Assembly: GCA_013001965.1 (NCBI GenBank)
Contig: JABDLA010000160.1
Coordinates: forward strand, 1 to 34,727
Direction: 5' to 3'
DNA: 34,727 nucleotides
Origin: Flavobacteriaceae bacterium
GTDB taxonomy: Bacteria > Bacteroidota > Bacteroidia > Flavobacteriales > Flavobacteriaceae
Shown: in pieces, positions 23,737-31,186 of the stretch
How the letters are laid out: the number at the start of each line of letters is the position of its first letter
Position numbering within the stretch: position 1 is the first letter of the stretch
The notes under the pieces: model-generated
What the model saw: the letters and a program-made list of their open reading frames with translations, nothing else
The model's database searches: none
Told to the model about the DNA's origin: nothing
Program-made: the position numbers and the translations under genes

Positions 23737-24426
23737 ATGAGGTATTCAATCATAGTTATTATGAGTGTTTTATGCTGTCACTTTAGCTTTTCCCAAATCT
23801 ACGAAGTTGGGATATTTGCTGGTGGGAGTAATTTAATTGCTGATGTTGGTTCGACGCGTTATATCGCTCCGAATTCTGCAGCTTTCGGTGGCATCTTGAA
23901 ATGGAACCGCAGCCCGAGGCATTCATGGCGCATCTCAGCTATATATTCATCCCTTGAGGCAAAAGACTCGAAATCGGATGACCCAAGGCGAAAGGAACGC
24001 GGCTATGTCTACTCAAATAATAGTTTTTTTGAAGTTTCAGCCGGTATGGAATTTACTTTTGTCGATTTCAATTTACATTACGACGGAAACAAATCAACTC
24101 CATATCTATATACGGGCGTAAGCGCTTTTTTCTATGATAATTATTACTTCAGAAACGGAATTCAAACTTCGGAAGGGACGTCCAGCTGGGGTTATGGTAT
24201 CCCGATGGTGGTTGGTTTTAAGACCACATTGACGAGCCATATAATCCTTGCCCTGGAAATAGGGGCGCGTTATACATTTACCGATGAACTTGACGGCAGC
24301 ATACCGGAAACTCCCCAACTACAGGATTTTAGATTTGGTAATCTAAATAATAATGACTGGTATACTTTTACAGGAGTAACATTAACATATACTTTTGGTC
24401 GCAGACCATGTTATTGTAATTTCTAA
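23737..24426 (+). CDS. DUF6089 family outer-membrane-type protein
   Basis: 229 residues with a signal peptide (IIVIMSVLCCHFSFSQ) and a mature part rich in amphipathic strands: YEVGIFAGGSNLIADVG, FFEVSAGMEFTFVDFNLHY, YTFTGVTLTYTFG. It starts the mature chain with the family pattern YEVG.F.GG.N.I.DVG and has SWRISAIYSSLEAKD. The C-terminus RRPCYCNF ends in Phe, the signal for BAM-dependent insertion. In Flavobacteriaceae this family commonly sits just before uppS and bamA, as here, and only one base separates its stop from the uppS ATG. A role in envelope assembly is suggested by position, not demonstrated. Confidence 0.88.
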   Translation: MRYSIIVIMSVLCCHFSFSQIYEVGIFAGGSNLIADVGSTRYIAPNSAAFGGILKWNRSPRHSWRISAIYSSLEAKDSKSDDPRRKERGYVYSNNSFFEVSAGMEFTFVDFNLHYDGNKSTPYLYTGVSAFFYDNYYFRNGIQTSEGTSSWGYGIPMVVGFKTTLTSHIILALEIGARYTFTDELDGSIPETPQLQDFRFGNLNNNDWYTFTGVTLTYTFGRRPCYCNF

Positions 24427-24427
24427 A

Positions 24428-25168
24428 ATGGATTTAAGGGACAAGATACATATCGACCGTTTACCCAATCATATCGCAATCATTATGGATGGTAACGGGC
24501 GCTGGGCGAAGCAGCAAGGTAAACTAAGAGCCTTCGGTCATGAACGCGGCACGAAATCGGTCAGAGAAGTTACCGAGTCCTCAGCCGAATTGGGAATTAA
24601 GAATTTGACCCTTTACGCATTTTCAACCGAAAACTGGAATCGTCCAAAACTTGAGGTTCAAACCTTGATGAAGTTGTTAATCTCATCTTTAAAAAAAGAA
24701 ATCAATACACTTCAGGATAATAATATCAAGCTTAATGCCATTGGGGATCTCAATGCTTTGCCTACGAAAGTCTCTCGAGAATTGAATGATGTTATCGACA
24801 AAACAAAAACCAATGACCGAATGACACTTACCCTTGCCTTGTCATATGGTTCTAGAGATGAAATAATACATGCAGTAAGAGACATTTCCCATAAAGTTAA
24901 AAATAATATAATTTCGCCTGAAAAAATTGATGAATACATAATAAATCAGCATCTTTACACGCGAAATTTACCAGACGTCGATTTATTGATTCGAACCAGT
25001 GGAGAACAGCGGATCAGTAATTTCCTTTTGTGGCAAATTGCCTATGCCGAATTGTATTTTACGGATGTATTATGGCCTGATTTTTCAAAGGACGATCTAT
25101 ATGAGGCCATTGTAAATTATCAAAATCGAGAAAGAAGATTTGGAAAAACAAGTGAACAACTAAGCTAA
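24428..25168 (+). CDS. uppS: Isoprenyl transferase (undecaprenyl diphosphate synthase)
   Basis: UppS adds isopentenyl units in cis to farnesyl diphosphate to build the C55 lipid carrier for peptidoglycan and LPS O-antigen. 246 residues from the ATG at 24428 (MDLRDKIHIDRLPNHIAII). Family motifs: HIAIIMDGNGRWAK with catalytic Asp21, HERGTKSVRE, TLYAFSTENWNRP, and RTSGEQRISNFLLWQIAYAE, which closes the pyrophosphate site. A longer reading from an upstream GTG overlaps the DUF6089 gene and is not needed. It lies between DUF6089 (1-base gap) and bamA (10-base gap), clearly in an operon. Confidence 0.97.
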   Translation: MDLRDKIHIDRLPNHIAIIMDGNGRWAKQQGKLRAFGHERGTKSVREVTESSAELGIKNLTLYAFSTENWNRPKLEVQTLMKLLISSLKKEINTLQDNNIKLNAIGDLNALPTKVSRELNDVIDKTKTNDRMTLTLALSYGSRDEIIHAVRDISHKVKNNIISPEKIDEYIINQHLYTRNLPDVDLLIRTSGEQRISNFLLWQIAYAELYFTDVLWPDFSKDDLYEAIVNYQNRERRFGKTSEQLS

Positions 25169-25178
25169 TTTTAAACTT

Positions 25179-27740
25179 TTGAAAACATATATTACCCGAT
25201 TCATATTTTTTATTTTCCTGATGAGCACTATAGCTATCACTGCTCAGAACCCTCAAAATCAGACTTCAGAGAAATATACTATTGGCGATATCATCGTCAC
25301 TGGAAATACGACCTTTAGCTCAGCCACTGTCATTACATTCTCAGGACTGGCTAAAGGACAGCAAGTATCAATTCCGGGGGATAAAATAAGTGCAGCCATT
25401 AAAAAATTGTGGAGTTCAAATTTATTCAGCAGCATTGATGTTTATGTAACAAAGATCGAAGGCAATATTGTTTATTTGGAAATTGAGCTCATTGACCTTC
25501 CTGAATTGAAGGAGGCCACTGTCCTCGGAATAAAAAAGAAAAAAGTCTCAGAAATTATTAAGGAAAATAATCTTCAGCCAGGCGTAAAAGTTACTGAAAA
25601 CCTCATCACAACCACCAAAAATTTCCTTGAAAACAAATATCGTAAGAAAGGAAATTTAAATGCAAAAGTAACGATCACAACCACAGAAGTAGTTGATACA
25701 CTTCAAAAGAACAGGGTTGATATGGTTGTTAATATAGATAAGGGAAACAAAATCAAAGTAAAGCGTATCAATTTTATAGGTTCAGAAAAAATCAAAGCGA
25801 AAAAGCTTAGAAAATCTATGAAGAATACCAAGCAGAAAAATCCAATTCGCGTTTTGAAGCGTTCAAAATATATTGAGGCCGATTATAAGGAAGACCTTGT
25901 AAGTGTTATCGATACCTATAAAGAAAATGGATATCGCGATGCACGAATCATCTCCGATACAATCATTAAGAATGATGATAATACGATCTCTCTCAACATT
26001 CAGGTTGAAGAAGGGGAAAAATATACATTTGGTAAAATTGATTTTCTTGGAAATACTGTATATACCGATCAGCAGTTGAAACAAGTCCTTCGTATTAGCG
26101 AAGGGGACACCTATAATGGTGTGGAGTTAAAAAAACGTATTCAGGATAATGAAAACCCGGATGCAGATGATATCGCAAATTTGTATCAGAATACAGGGTA
26201 TTTGTTCTCGACCATCACTCCGGTTGAAGTAAGCGCCGAAGGTAATGTCATCGACCTTGAAATTCGAGTTACCGAAGGTAAACCGGCCTATTTCAATAAT
26301 GTGACAGTTGTAGGAAATGAAACCACTAATGATCATGTTGTTTATCGTGTCTTGAGAACACGTCCCGGGCAGTTGTACAGCAAATCGAATGTCCTTCGAT
26401 CTTATAGAGAATTAGGCCAGATGGGCTTTTTTGACGCACAGCAGATATCTCCAAATATATTGAATGCAAGCCCAACTGACGGAACAGTTGATATTGAATA
26501 TAGTGTCGTTGAACGCGGATCAAGTCAAATTGAGCTGCAAGGTGGTTATGGCGGCGGTGGTTTCATAGGGACTTTAGGATTGTCATTTAATAATTTCGCG
26601 ATTAAAGATATATTCAAGAAAGAGGCCTATAAGCCAATACCAATGGGAGACGGTCAAACATTATCGCTTCGCCTTCAGGCGAGTCGATTTTTCCAAACCT
26701 ATAGTTTTTCGTTTATAGAACCATGGTTAGGCGGGAAAAAACCGGTTCAGTTTTCGACCTCATTGTCACATACAAAGCAATTTTTGTTTGATCCTAGAAC
26801 AGGAAATGCCGATAAAAGCAGACGATTTAATATAACCGGTATTTCTGTTGGACTTGCAAAGCAATTGACAATTCCAGATGATTACTTTCTGTTTTCCAGC
26901 GGGGTCAGTTTTCAGCATTATAATTTAAAGAACTATAATACCGGATTATTCACTTTTGGTGACGGATTCTCGAACAACCTGGCTTTTACGCTTGGTTTGA
27001 CGCGAAATAACACGGCTATTGATCCTATTTATCCAACAAGTGGTTCTAATTTCAACGTGACAGCTAAATTCTCCTTACCCTATTCGATGTTTACTGACAC
27101 CGACTATAGCGCCTTAAAGGATGAACGCGAGCAACTCACTGAAGATCTTATTGCCGATCCAGCCGATTTGACAGCACAAGACAGGATCGCTGAAATCGAT
27201 CAGGAACGTTTTAAATGGTTGGAATTTTATAAGATCAAATTTAAAGGTGAGTGGTATACACGAATTGTTGATAAACTTGTATTGACCCCAAATATTGAAT
27301 TCGGTTATCTTGGAGCCTATAATAATGACAGAGGAGTAATTCCCTTTGAACGATTCTTCCTCGGTGGTGACGGTCTGGGAAATTATAGCTTAGACGGGCG
27401 TGAAGCCATACGATTAAGAGGATATCCAAATCAGTCATTGTCCTCACAGGATGGTGGCTCAATATATAATAAATTTTCATTGGAATTACGGTATCCTGTA
27501 ACCTTGGGAGCCCAGGCAAAGATTTATGCCCTGGCCTTCATGGAAGGTGGTCAGTCTTATGATAGCTTTAGGGATTATAATCCCTTCGCACTTAAGCGAT
27601 CTGCCGGACTGGGTGTTCGAATATTCATGCCGGCTTTCGGCCTACTGGGTATTGATTTTGGCCATGGTTTCGATCCACTTCCGGGATTAACTGTTAAAAA
27701 TGGTTGGGAAACCCACTTTATTATTGGTCAAAGATTTTAG
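25179..27740 (+). CDS. bamA: Outer membrane protein assembly factor BamA
   Basis: BamA is the Omp85 barrel that folds and inserts other outer-membrane proteins. 853 residues. It starts with TTG at 25179: the signal peptide MKTYITRFIFFIFLMSTIAITAQ needs this start, since the first ATG (codon 15) would leave only nine residues before the cut. Residues about 35-440 carry five POTRA domains (IGDIIVTGNTTFSSATV, VKRINFIGSEKI, FGKIDFLGNTVYTDQQL, FNNVTVVGNETT). The 16-stranded barrel follows, with the lid-lock motif LRGYPNQSL, and ends in GQRF with a terminal Phe. A hydrophilic loop rich in Glu/Asp (about 640-680) interrupts the barrel. It is ten bases after uppS. Confidence 0.97.
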   Translation: MKTYITRFIFFIFLMSTIAITAQNPQNQTSEKYTIGDIIVTGNTTFSSATVITFSGLAKGQQVSIPGDKISAAIKKLWSSNLFSSIDVYVTKIEGNIVYLEIELIDLPELKEATVLGIKKKKVSEIIKENNLQPGVKVTENLITTTKNFLENKYRKKGNLNAKVTITTTEVVDTLQKNRVDMVVNIDKGNKIKVKRINFIGSEKIKAKKLRKSMKNTKQKNPIRVLKRSKYIEADYKEDLVSVIDTYKENGYRDARIISDTIIKNDDNTISLNIQVEEGEKYTFGKIDFLGNTVYTDQQLKQVLRISEGDTYNGVELKKRIQDNENPDADDIANLYQNTGYLFSTITPVEVSAEGNVIDLEIRVTEGKPAYFNNVTVVGNETTNDHVVYRVLRTRPGQLYSKSNVLRSYRELGQMGFFDAQQISPNILNASPTDGTVDIEYSVVERGSSQIELQGGYGGGGFIGTLGLSFNNFAIKDIFKKEAYKPIPMGDGQTLSLRLQASRFFQTYSFSFIEPWLGGKKPVQFSTSLSHTKQFLFDPRTGNADKSRRFNITGISVGLAKQLTIPDDYFLFSSGVSFQHYNLKNYNTGLFTFGDGFSNNLAFTLGLTRNNTAIDPIYPTSGSNFNVTAKFSLPYSMFTDTDYSALKDEREQLTEDLIADPADLTAQDRIAEIDQERFKWLEFYKIKFKGEWYTRIVDKLVLTPNIEFGYLGAYNNDRGVIPFERFFLGGDGLGNYSLDGREAIRLRGYPNQSLSSQDGGSIYNKFSLELRYPVTLGAQAKIYALAFMEGGQSYDSFRDYNPFALKRSAGLGVRIFMPAFGLLGIDFGHGFDPLPGLTVKNGWETHFIIGQRF

Positions 27741-27913
27741 TTTGGCACGATATTTTCTATGAAGTGGTTGATGATTTAGTAACGAGCGTTAAAATTTTAT
27801 CGAATATATTTCGTTAATTTGAAGAATAATAACGCTTTGTGACGGAATCTCAGTATTTGTCCGCCATGAACCTGAATTTAAAGATGAAATCTATGAATTT
27901 AATACATAATCGG

Positions 27914-28975
27914 ATGAAAACGAAAGTTCTTTTTTTATTGACTTTGATGACATTCATAAGTTTGTCTTCTTTTGCTCAAAGAAGTATTCGAATTGGATAT
28001 ATAGATACCGAATACATACTTCAAAATGTTCCGGAATATCAAGATGCGAGTTCACAATTGGACGCGAAGGTCTTGAAATGGAAAAATGAGATCGAACAAC
28101 GCTTAAGTAAAGTTGAACAACAAAAGCAGCAACTCAATAGTGAAAGTGTTTTATTGACGAAGGAATTGGTTGAAGAACGCCAGGAAGAAATCGATATTGA
28201 AGAAAGCGAAATTTTAGACTATCAACAAAAACGATTTGGGCCTAATGGCGATCTTATGATCCAGAAGCGACAGCTTATGCAACCTGTTCAGGATCAAATA
28301 TTTACAGCAGTACAGGAAATTGCCGCTAATAAGAACTATGATTTCGTCTTCGATAAATCAGCCGATGTAGTCATGCTGTATTCCGCTGATCGTTTTGATA
28401 TCAGCGAACAGGTGCTTCGGTCAATAACGCGGTCGTCAAAACGCCGACAAGCTCAAAATAAGCAAGAACGAAAAGCAGCTGAGAAAGAAGACATTATTCC
28501 TGAAATTAATTTGGAGAAGGAAGAGCGAGAAAAGGCACTTGAAGATAAAAAAGCTACTCGTGCGGCTGAAATTGAAGCGCAAAGAAAATTAAGAAATGAA
28601 GCACGAGAAGCTAAAAAAGCTGAAATTGAAGCCAAGCGCCAAAAGATATTAGAGGACAGAGCGAAAGCCAGAGAGGAAAAGTTGAAAGAACGAGAGCAGG
28701 GCAAAGCAGCAGTGAAAGATGACGGACAGGAGGCTAATGACGATGCAAAGGCAAAAGAAGGAGAAGTAAAGGATGATGCAAAAACAAAGTCTGCTACTGA
28801 AACAGCTAAAGCAAAGACCGAAAAGAAATTAAGTGAGAAAGAGGCCAGAAAGAAAGCTCTTGAAGAAAAGAAAAAGAAGATCATTGAAGCCAGAGAAAAG
28901 GCCAGAAAAGAAAAATTAGAAGGAAGAAAAAAGGCTAAGGATTCTACCGACGCCAAGAAAGATAACGATAATTAA
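27914..28975 (+). CDS. OmpH/Skp family periplasmic chaperone with long charged tail
   Basis: 353 residues from the ATG at 27914 (MKTKVLFLLTLMTFISLSSFAQ, a good signal peptide). Residues about 25-190 are an OmpH/Skp domain: IRIGYIDTEYILQNVPEY at the start, a long coiled coil, and the closing NYDFVFDKSADVVMLYS strand. Skp holds unfolded outer-membrane proteins in the periplasm before BamA takes them. The remaining 160 residues are an unusual tail made almost only of Lys, Glu, Ala, Arg and Asp, with repeats of the type AREEKLKERE and ARKKALEEKKKK. An open frame opposite it is an artefact of this composition. Follows bamA after 173 bases, precedes a second OmpH gene by 32. Confidence 0.93.
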   Translation: MKTKVLFLLTLMTFISLSSFAQRSIRIGYIDTEYILQNVPEYQDASSQLDAKVLKWKNEIEQRLSKVEQQKQQLNSESVLLTKELVEERQEEIDIEESEILDYQQKRFGPNGDLMIQKRQLMQPVQDQIFTAVQEIAANKNYDFVFDKSADVVMLYSADRFDISEQVLRSITRSSKRRQAQNKQERKAAEKEDIIPEINLEKEEREKALEDKKATRAAEIEAQRKLRNEAREAKKAEIEAKRQKILEDRAKAREEKLKEREQGKAAVKDDGQEANDDAKAKEGEVKDDAKTKSATETAKAKTEKKLSEKEARKKALEEKKKKIIEAREKARKEKLEGRKKAKDSTDAKKDNDN

Positions 28976-29007
28976 TTAAAAGGATTTATAACATAATTAA
29001 ATTGAAA

Positions 29008-29514
29008 ATGAAACATTTAAAAACCCTATTATTTGCAGCCGTACTTATTGTTGGAACTAGCTTTATGAATGCGCAAAGTAAAGTTGCTCATATTAACACT
29101 CAGGACCTGGTTGAAGCAATGCCTGCGATGCAGAGTGCCAAAGCCGAACTTGAAAAATTGGCTAAAACCTATGAAACCGATATTCAAACTATGGCTACAG
29201 AATTGCAGAACAAGGTAAAGCAATATGATGCTGAAGCATCTTCAAAAACTCAAGAAGAAAATACCAAAAGAATGCAAGAAGTTCAAGGTATGGAAACGAG
29301 TATCCGTCAGTATCAAGCTCAAGCCCAGCAAGACCTTGCTAAGAAAGAAGCTGAATTGTTGGAGCCTATTTTAAAGCAAGCTAAAGATGCTGTAGTGAAA
29401 GTAGCGAAAGCTCAAGGATTTCAGTATGTATTAGATTCTACAGCCGGTCAGGGCGTAATCCTTGCAGACGGTAAAGATCTTTTAGCAGATGTTAAAACTG
29501 AATTAGGTTTCTAA
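29008..29514 (+). CDS. OmpH/Skp family periplasmic chaperone
   Basis: 168 residues from the ATG at 29008 (MKHLKTLLFAAVLIVGTSFMNAQ signal peptide); an in-frame TTG six bases earlier is less likely. The mature protein is a standard Skp-length OmpH domain: KVAHINTQDLVEAMPAM, a long Gln/Glu/Lys/Ala coiled coil, and the C-terminal AKAQGFQYVLDSTAGQGVI strand. It should form the jellyfish-like trimer that escorts outer-membrane proteins to BamA. The two tandem copies, one with and one without a tail, are the usual arrangement behind bamA in this group. A terminator follows. Confidence 0.95.
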   Translation: MKHLKTLLFAAVLIVGTSFMNAQSKVAHINTQDLVEAMPAMQSAKAELEKLAKTYETDIQTMATELQNKVKQYDAEASSKTQEENTKRMQEVQGMETSIRQYQAQAQQDLAKKEAELLEPILKQAKDAVVKVAKAQGFQYVLDSTAGQGVILADGKDLLADVKTELGF

Positions 29515-29538
29515 AAAATTACCTAAATAAAAAAATCT

Positions 29539-29569
29539 AAAGCTGTCTACTTGTTTAGGCAGCTTTTTT
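29539..29569 (+). terminator. Intrinsic terminator after the second ompH
   Basis: AAAGCTG (29539-29545) pairs with CAGCTTT (29560-29566), with an inner CTA/TAG pair around the loop, followed by a run of T. Closes the bamA-ompH-ompH run. Confidence 0.8.
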
Positions 29570-29576
29570 AATTTTG
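29569..29576 (+). promoter_or_regulatory. Candidate -7 element of murI
   Basis: TAATTTTG is an exact TAnnTTTG that overlaps the T tract of the preceding terminator and ends only four bases before the murI GTG. The nearest TTG (29551-29553) gives a short 15-base spacer. Confidence 0.45.
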
Positions 29577-29580
29577 CACT

Positions 29581-30360
29581 GTGAGCACACATCCTATAGG
29601 TATCTTTGATTCGGGCGTTGGAGGAACTTCCATATGGAGAGAGATTCATGCCTTATTACCTCATGAACATACCATCTATCTGGCCGATAGTAAGCATGCG
29701 CCTTATGGCCATAAAGGAAAAGAAAGAATTATTGAGCTTTGCAAAAAAAATACTGAGCTGTTGCTCGAGAAAAATTGTAAGCTCATTGTCGTTGCCTGTA
29801 ATACCGCCACTACTAACGCTATTGCTGTTTTAAGAGCTTCCTATGAGGTCCCATTCATTGGCATCGAACCCGCCATCAAGCCTGCAGCATTACAATCAAA
29901 ATCTAAAGCTGTTGGCATACTGGCCACAAAAGGCACTTTAAGCAGTGCGCTGTTCCATGAAACCTCCAATTTACATGCGAGCCATTTAACTGTGATCGAA
30001 AGGGATGGTGAAGGTATTGTAGAACTTATTGAAGCCGGAAGATTGGATTCACCTGAGATGCGATCGGTTCTCAATGTCCATTTGCAACCCATGATTGATG
30101 CTAATATTGATTATTTGGTTTTGGGCTGTTCACATTATCCCTATCTCATGCCAATGTTGCTGGATATCCTTCCAAAACATGTGAAGATCATAGATTCAGG
30201 GGCGGCCGTAGCACGTCAAACCAAGGCGATTCTGACCAAAACTAAATTGCTGAACACCAGATTAATCCGGCCCAAGCTTGAATTCTATTCAAACGCAAGA
30301 CCCGATGTCCTTAAGTCCTTGCTTTCGGAACGGGCAAAGGTGGAATATCTGGATTTTTAG
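29581..30360 (+). CDS. murI: Glutamate racemase
   Basis: MurI makes D-glutamate from L-glutamate for the peptidoglycan stem peptide, in the cytoplasm. 259 residues, beginning MSTHPIGIFDSGVGG from a GTG at 29581, which fits because the catalytic Asp10 is at the expected distance from the start. The two catalytic cysteines are Cys72 (VACNTATT) and Cys182 (LGCSHYPYL), with His184 next to the second. All family signatures are intact. It sits just after a terminator with its own possible -7 element, so it may be expressed independently of bamA. Confidence 0.97.
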   Translation: MSTHPIGIFDSGVGGTSIWREIHALLPHEHTIYLADSKHAPYGHKGKERIIELCKKNTELLLEKNCKLIVVACNTATTNAIAVLRASYEVPFIGIEPAIKPAALQSKSKAVGILATKGTLSSALFHETSNLHASHLTVIERDGEGIVELIEAGRLDSPEMRSVLNVHLQPMIDANIDYLVLGCSHYPYLMPMLLDILPKHVKIIDSGAAVARQTKAILTKTKLLNTRLIRPKLEFYSNARPDVLKSLLSERAKVEYLDF

Positions 30361-30397
30361 TAAGTTCTTTGGAAACTTTTCTTAGTAAGTATGATTT

Positions 30398-30428
30398 AAA
30401 AAAGATCAGTTCAGTCGACGAACTGATC
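30398..30428 (-). terminator. Intrinsic terminator of the two-component operon
   Basis: Minus direction: GATCAGTTC pairs with GAACTGATC (30428-30404, 7-base loop) and is followed by TTTTTTAAATC. It lies 24 bases after the response-regulator stop and between two converging genes. Confidence 0.88.
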
Positions 30429-30451
30429 CATCTCATCACTTCTGAAACAGA

Positions 30452-31186
30452 TCACTTGAAATAAGACAGAAGATCCGCTTTACGTGAAGCCGCAACAATA
30501 ATTTGCTTACCATTACTCAAAACAACACTTCCCCCTTTCCCCTTAACATATTTCCTGATCTCGTTTACGTTTACCAGGTAGGACTTATGCACTCTTGCAA
30601 AACTTGAATTGCTCAGGGCATCTTCAAAATATTTAAGCGTTTTACTCACCAATTTCTTCTTGTTGTTATTCAAAAAGATCTCGGTATAATTGTCATCGGC
30701 TTTGCAATATAATATATCAGCGGTTTCCAATACTTCAAATCCATCTTGCTGAGGAATCGTGATTTTTCCATTAACACTATTGGTTTTAGGCACCAGAACC
30801 TGATCTTGAAGCGCGTTCTCTTTGGCCTTTATTTCAGTGACATAGTCAACCGCTTTGATCAGTTCATCGATCGAGATAGGCTTCATTAAATAATACGAGG
30901 CATGAGCGTTCAATGCTTCAATGGCGTAATGGTTATAGGCAGTAACAAATACGGTTTCGAAGCTATGGTCACCAACTTTATCCAGTAGATCAAAGGCATT
31001 GCCAAATGGCATTTCAACATCAAGGAAAACAAGATCCAGTTCAATATTCCGAATTAAAACCAATGCTTCTTCAACATTTGCAGCCTCACCTACAATACTT
31101 ACATTAGGGCAATATTTACCTACATAATTCCTTAAAATCTCTCTACTGGTTTCTTCGTCTTCTACTATAATTGAATTGAGTTTCAT
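30452..31186 (-). CDS. LytTR-type response regulator
   Basis: 244 residues. Receiver domain about 1-120 with the acidic pocket in IIVEDEE, phosphoacceptor Asp56 in LVFLDVEMP, the switch Thr in VFVTAYN and Lys in YLMKPIS. The C-terminal LytTR DNA-binding domain (about 140-244) shows DILYCKADDNYTEIFL, FARVHKSYLVNV and GKQIIVAASRK. AlgR/LytR-type regulators bind paired direct repeats and often control envelope or surface functions; the targets here are not visible. The ATG follows the kinase TAA with no base between (TAAATG), so the two proteins are made together. Confidence 0.95.
   Translation of the reverse strand: MKLNSIIVEDEETSREILRNYVGKYCPNVSIVGEAANVEEALVLIRNIELDLVFLDVEMPFGNAFDLLDKVGDHSFETVFVTAYNHYAIEALNAHASYYLMKPISIDELIKAVDYVTEIKAKENALQDQVLVPKTNSVNGKITIPQQDGFEVLETADILYCKADDNYTEIFLNNNKKKLVSKTLKYFEDALSNSSFARVHKSYLVNVNEIRKYVKGKGGSVVLSNGKQIIVAASRKADLLSYFK

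Noticed and set aside
28453-28956. 167-codon open frame opposite the OmpH tail
   Set aside because: Arises from the Lys/Glu-rich codons of the real gene; the translation is Ser/Phe/Ala low complexity with no domain.
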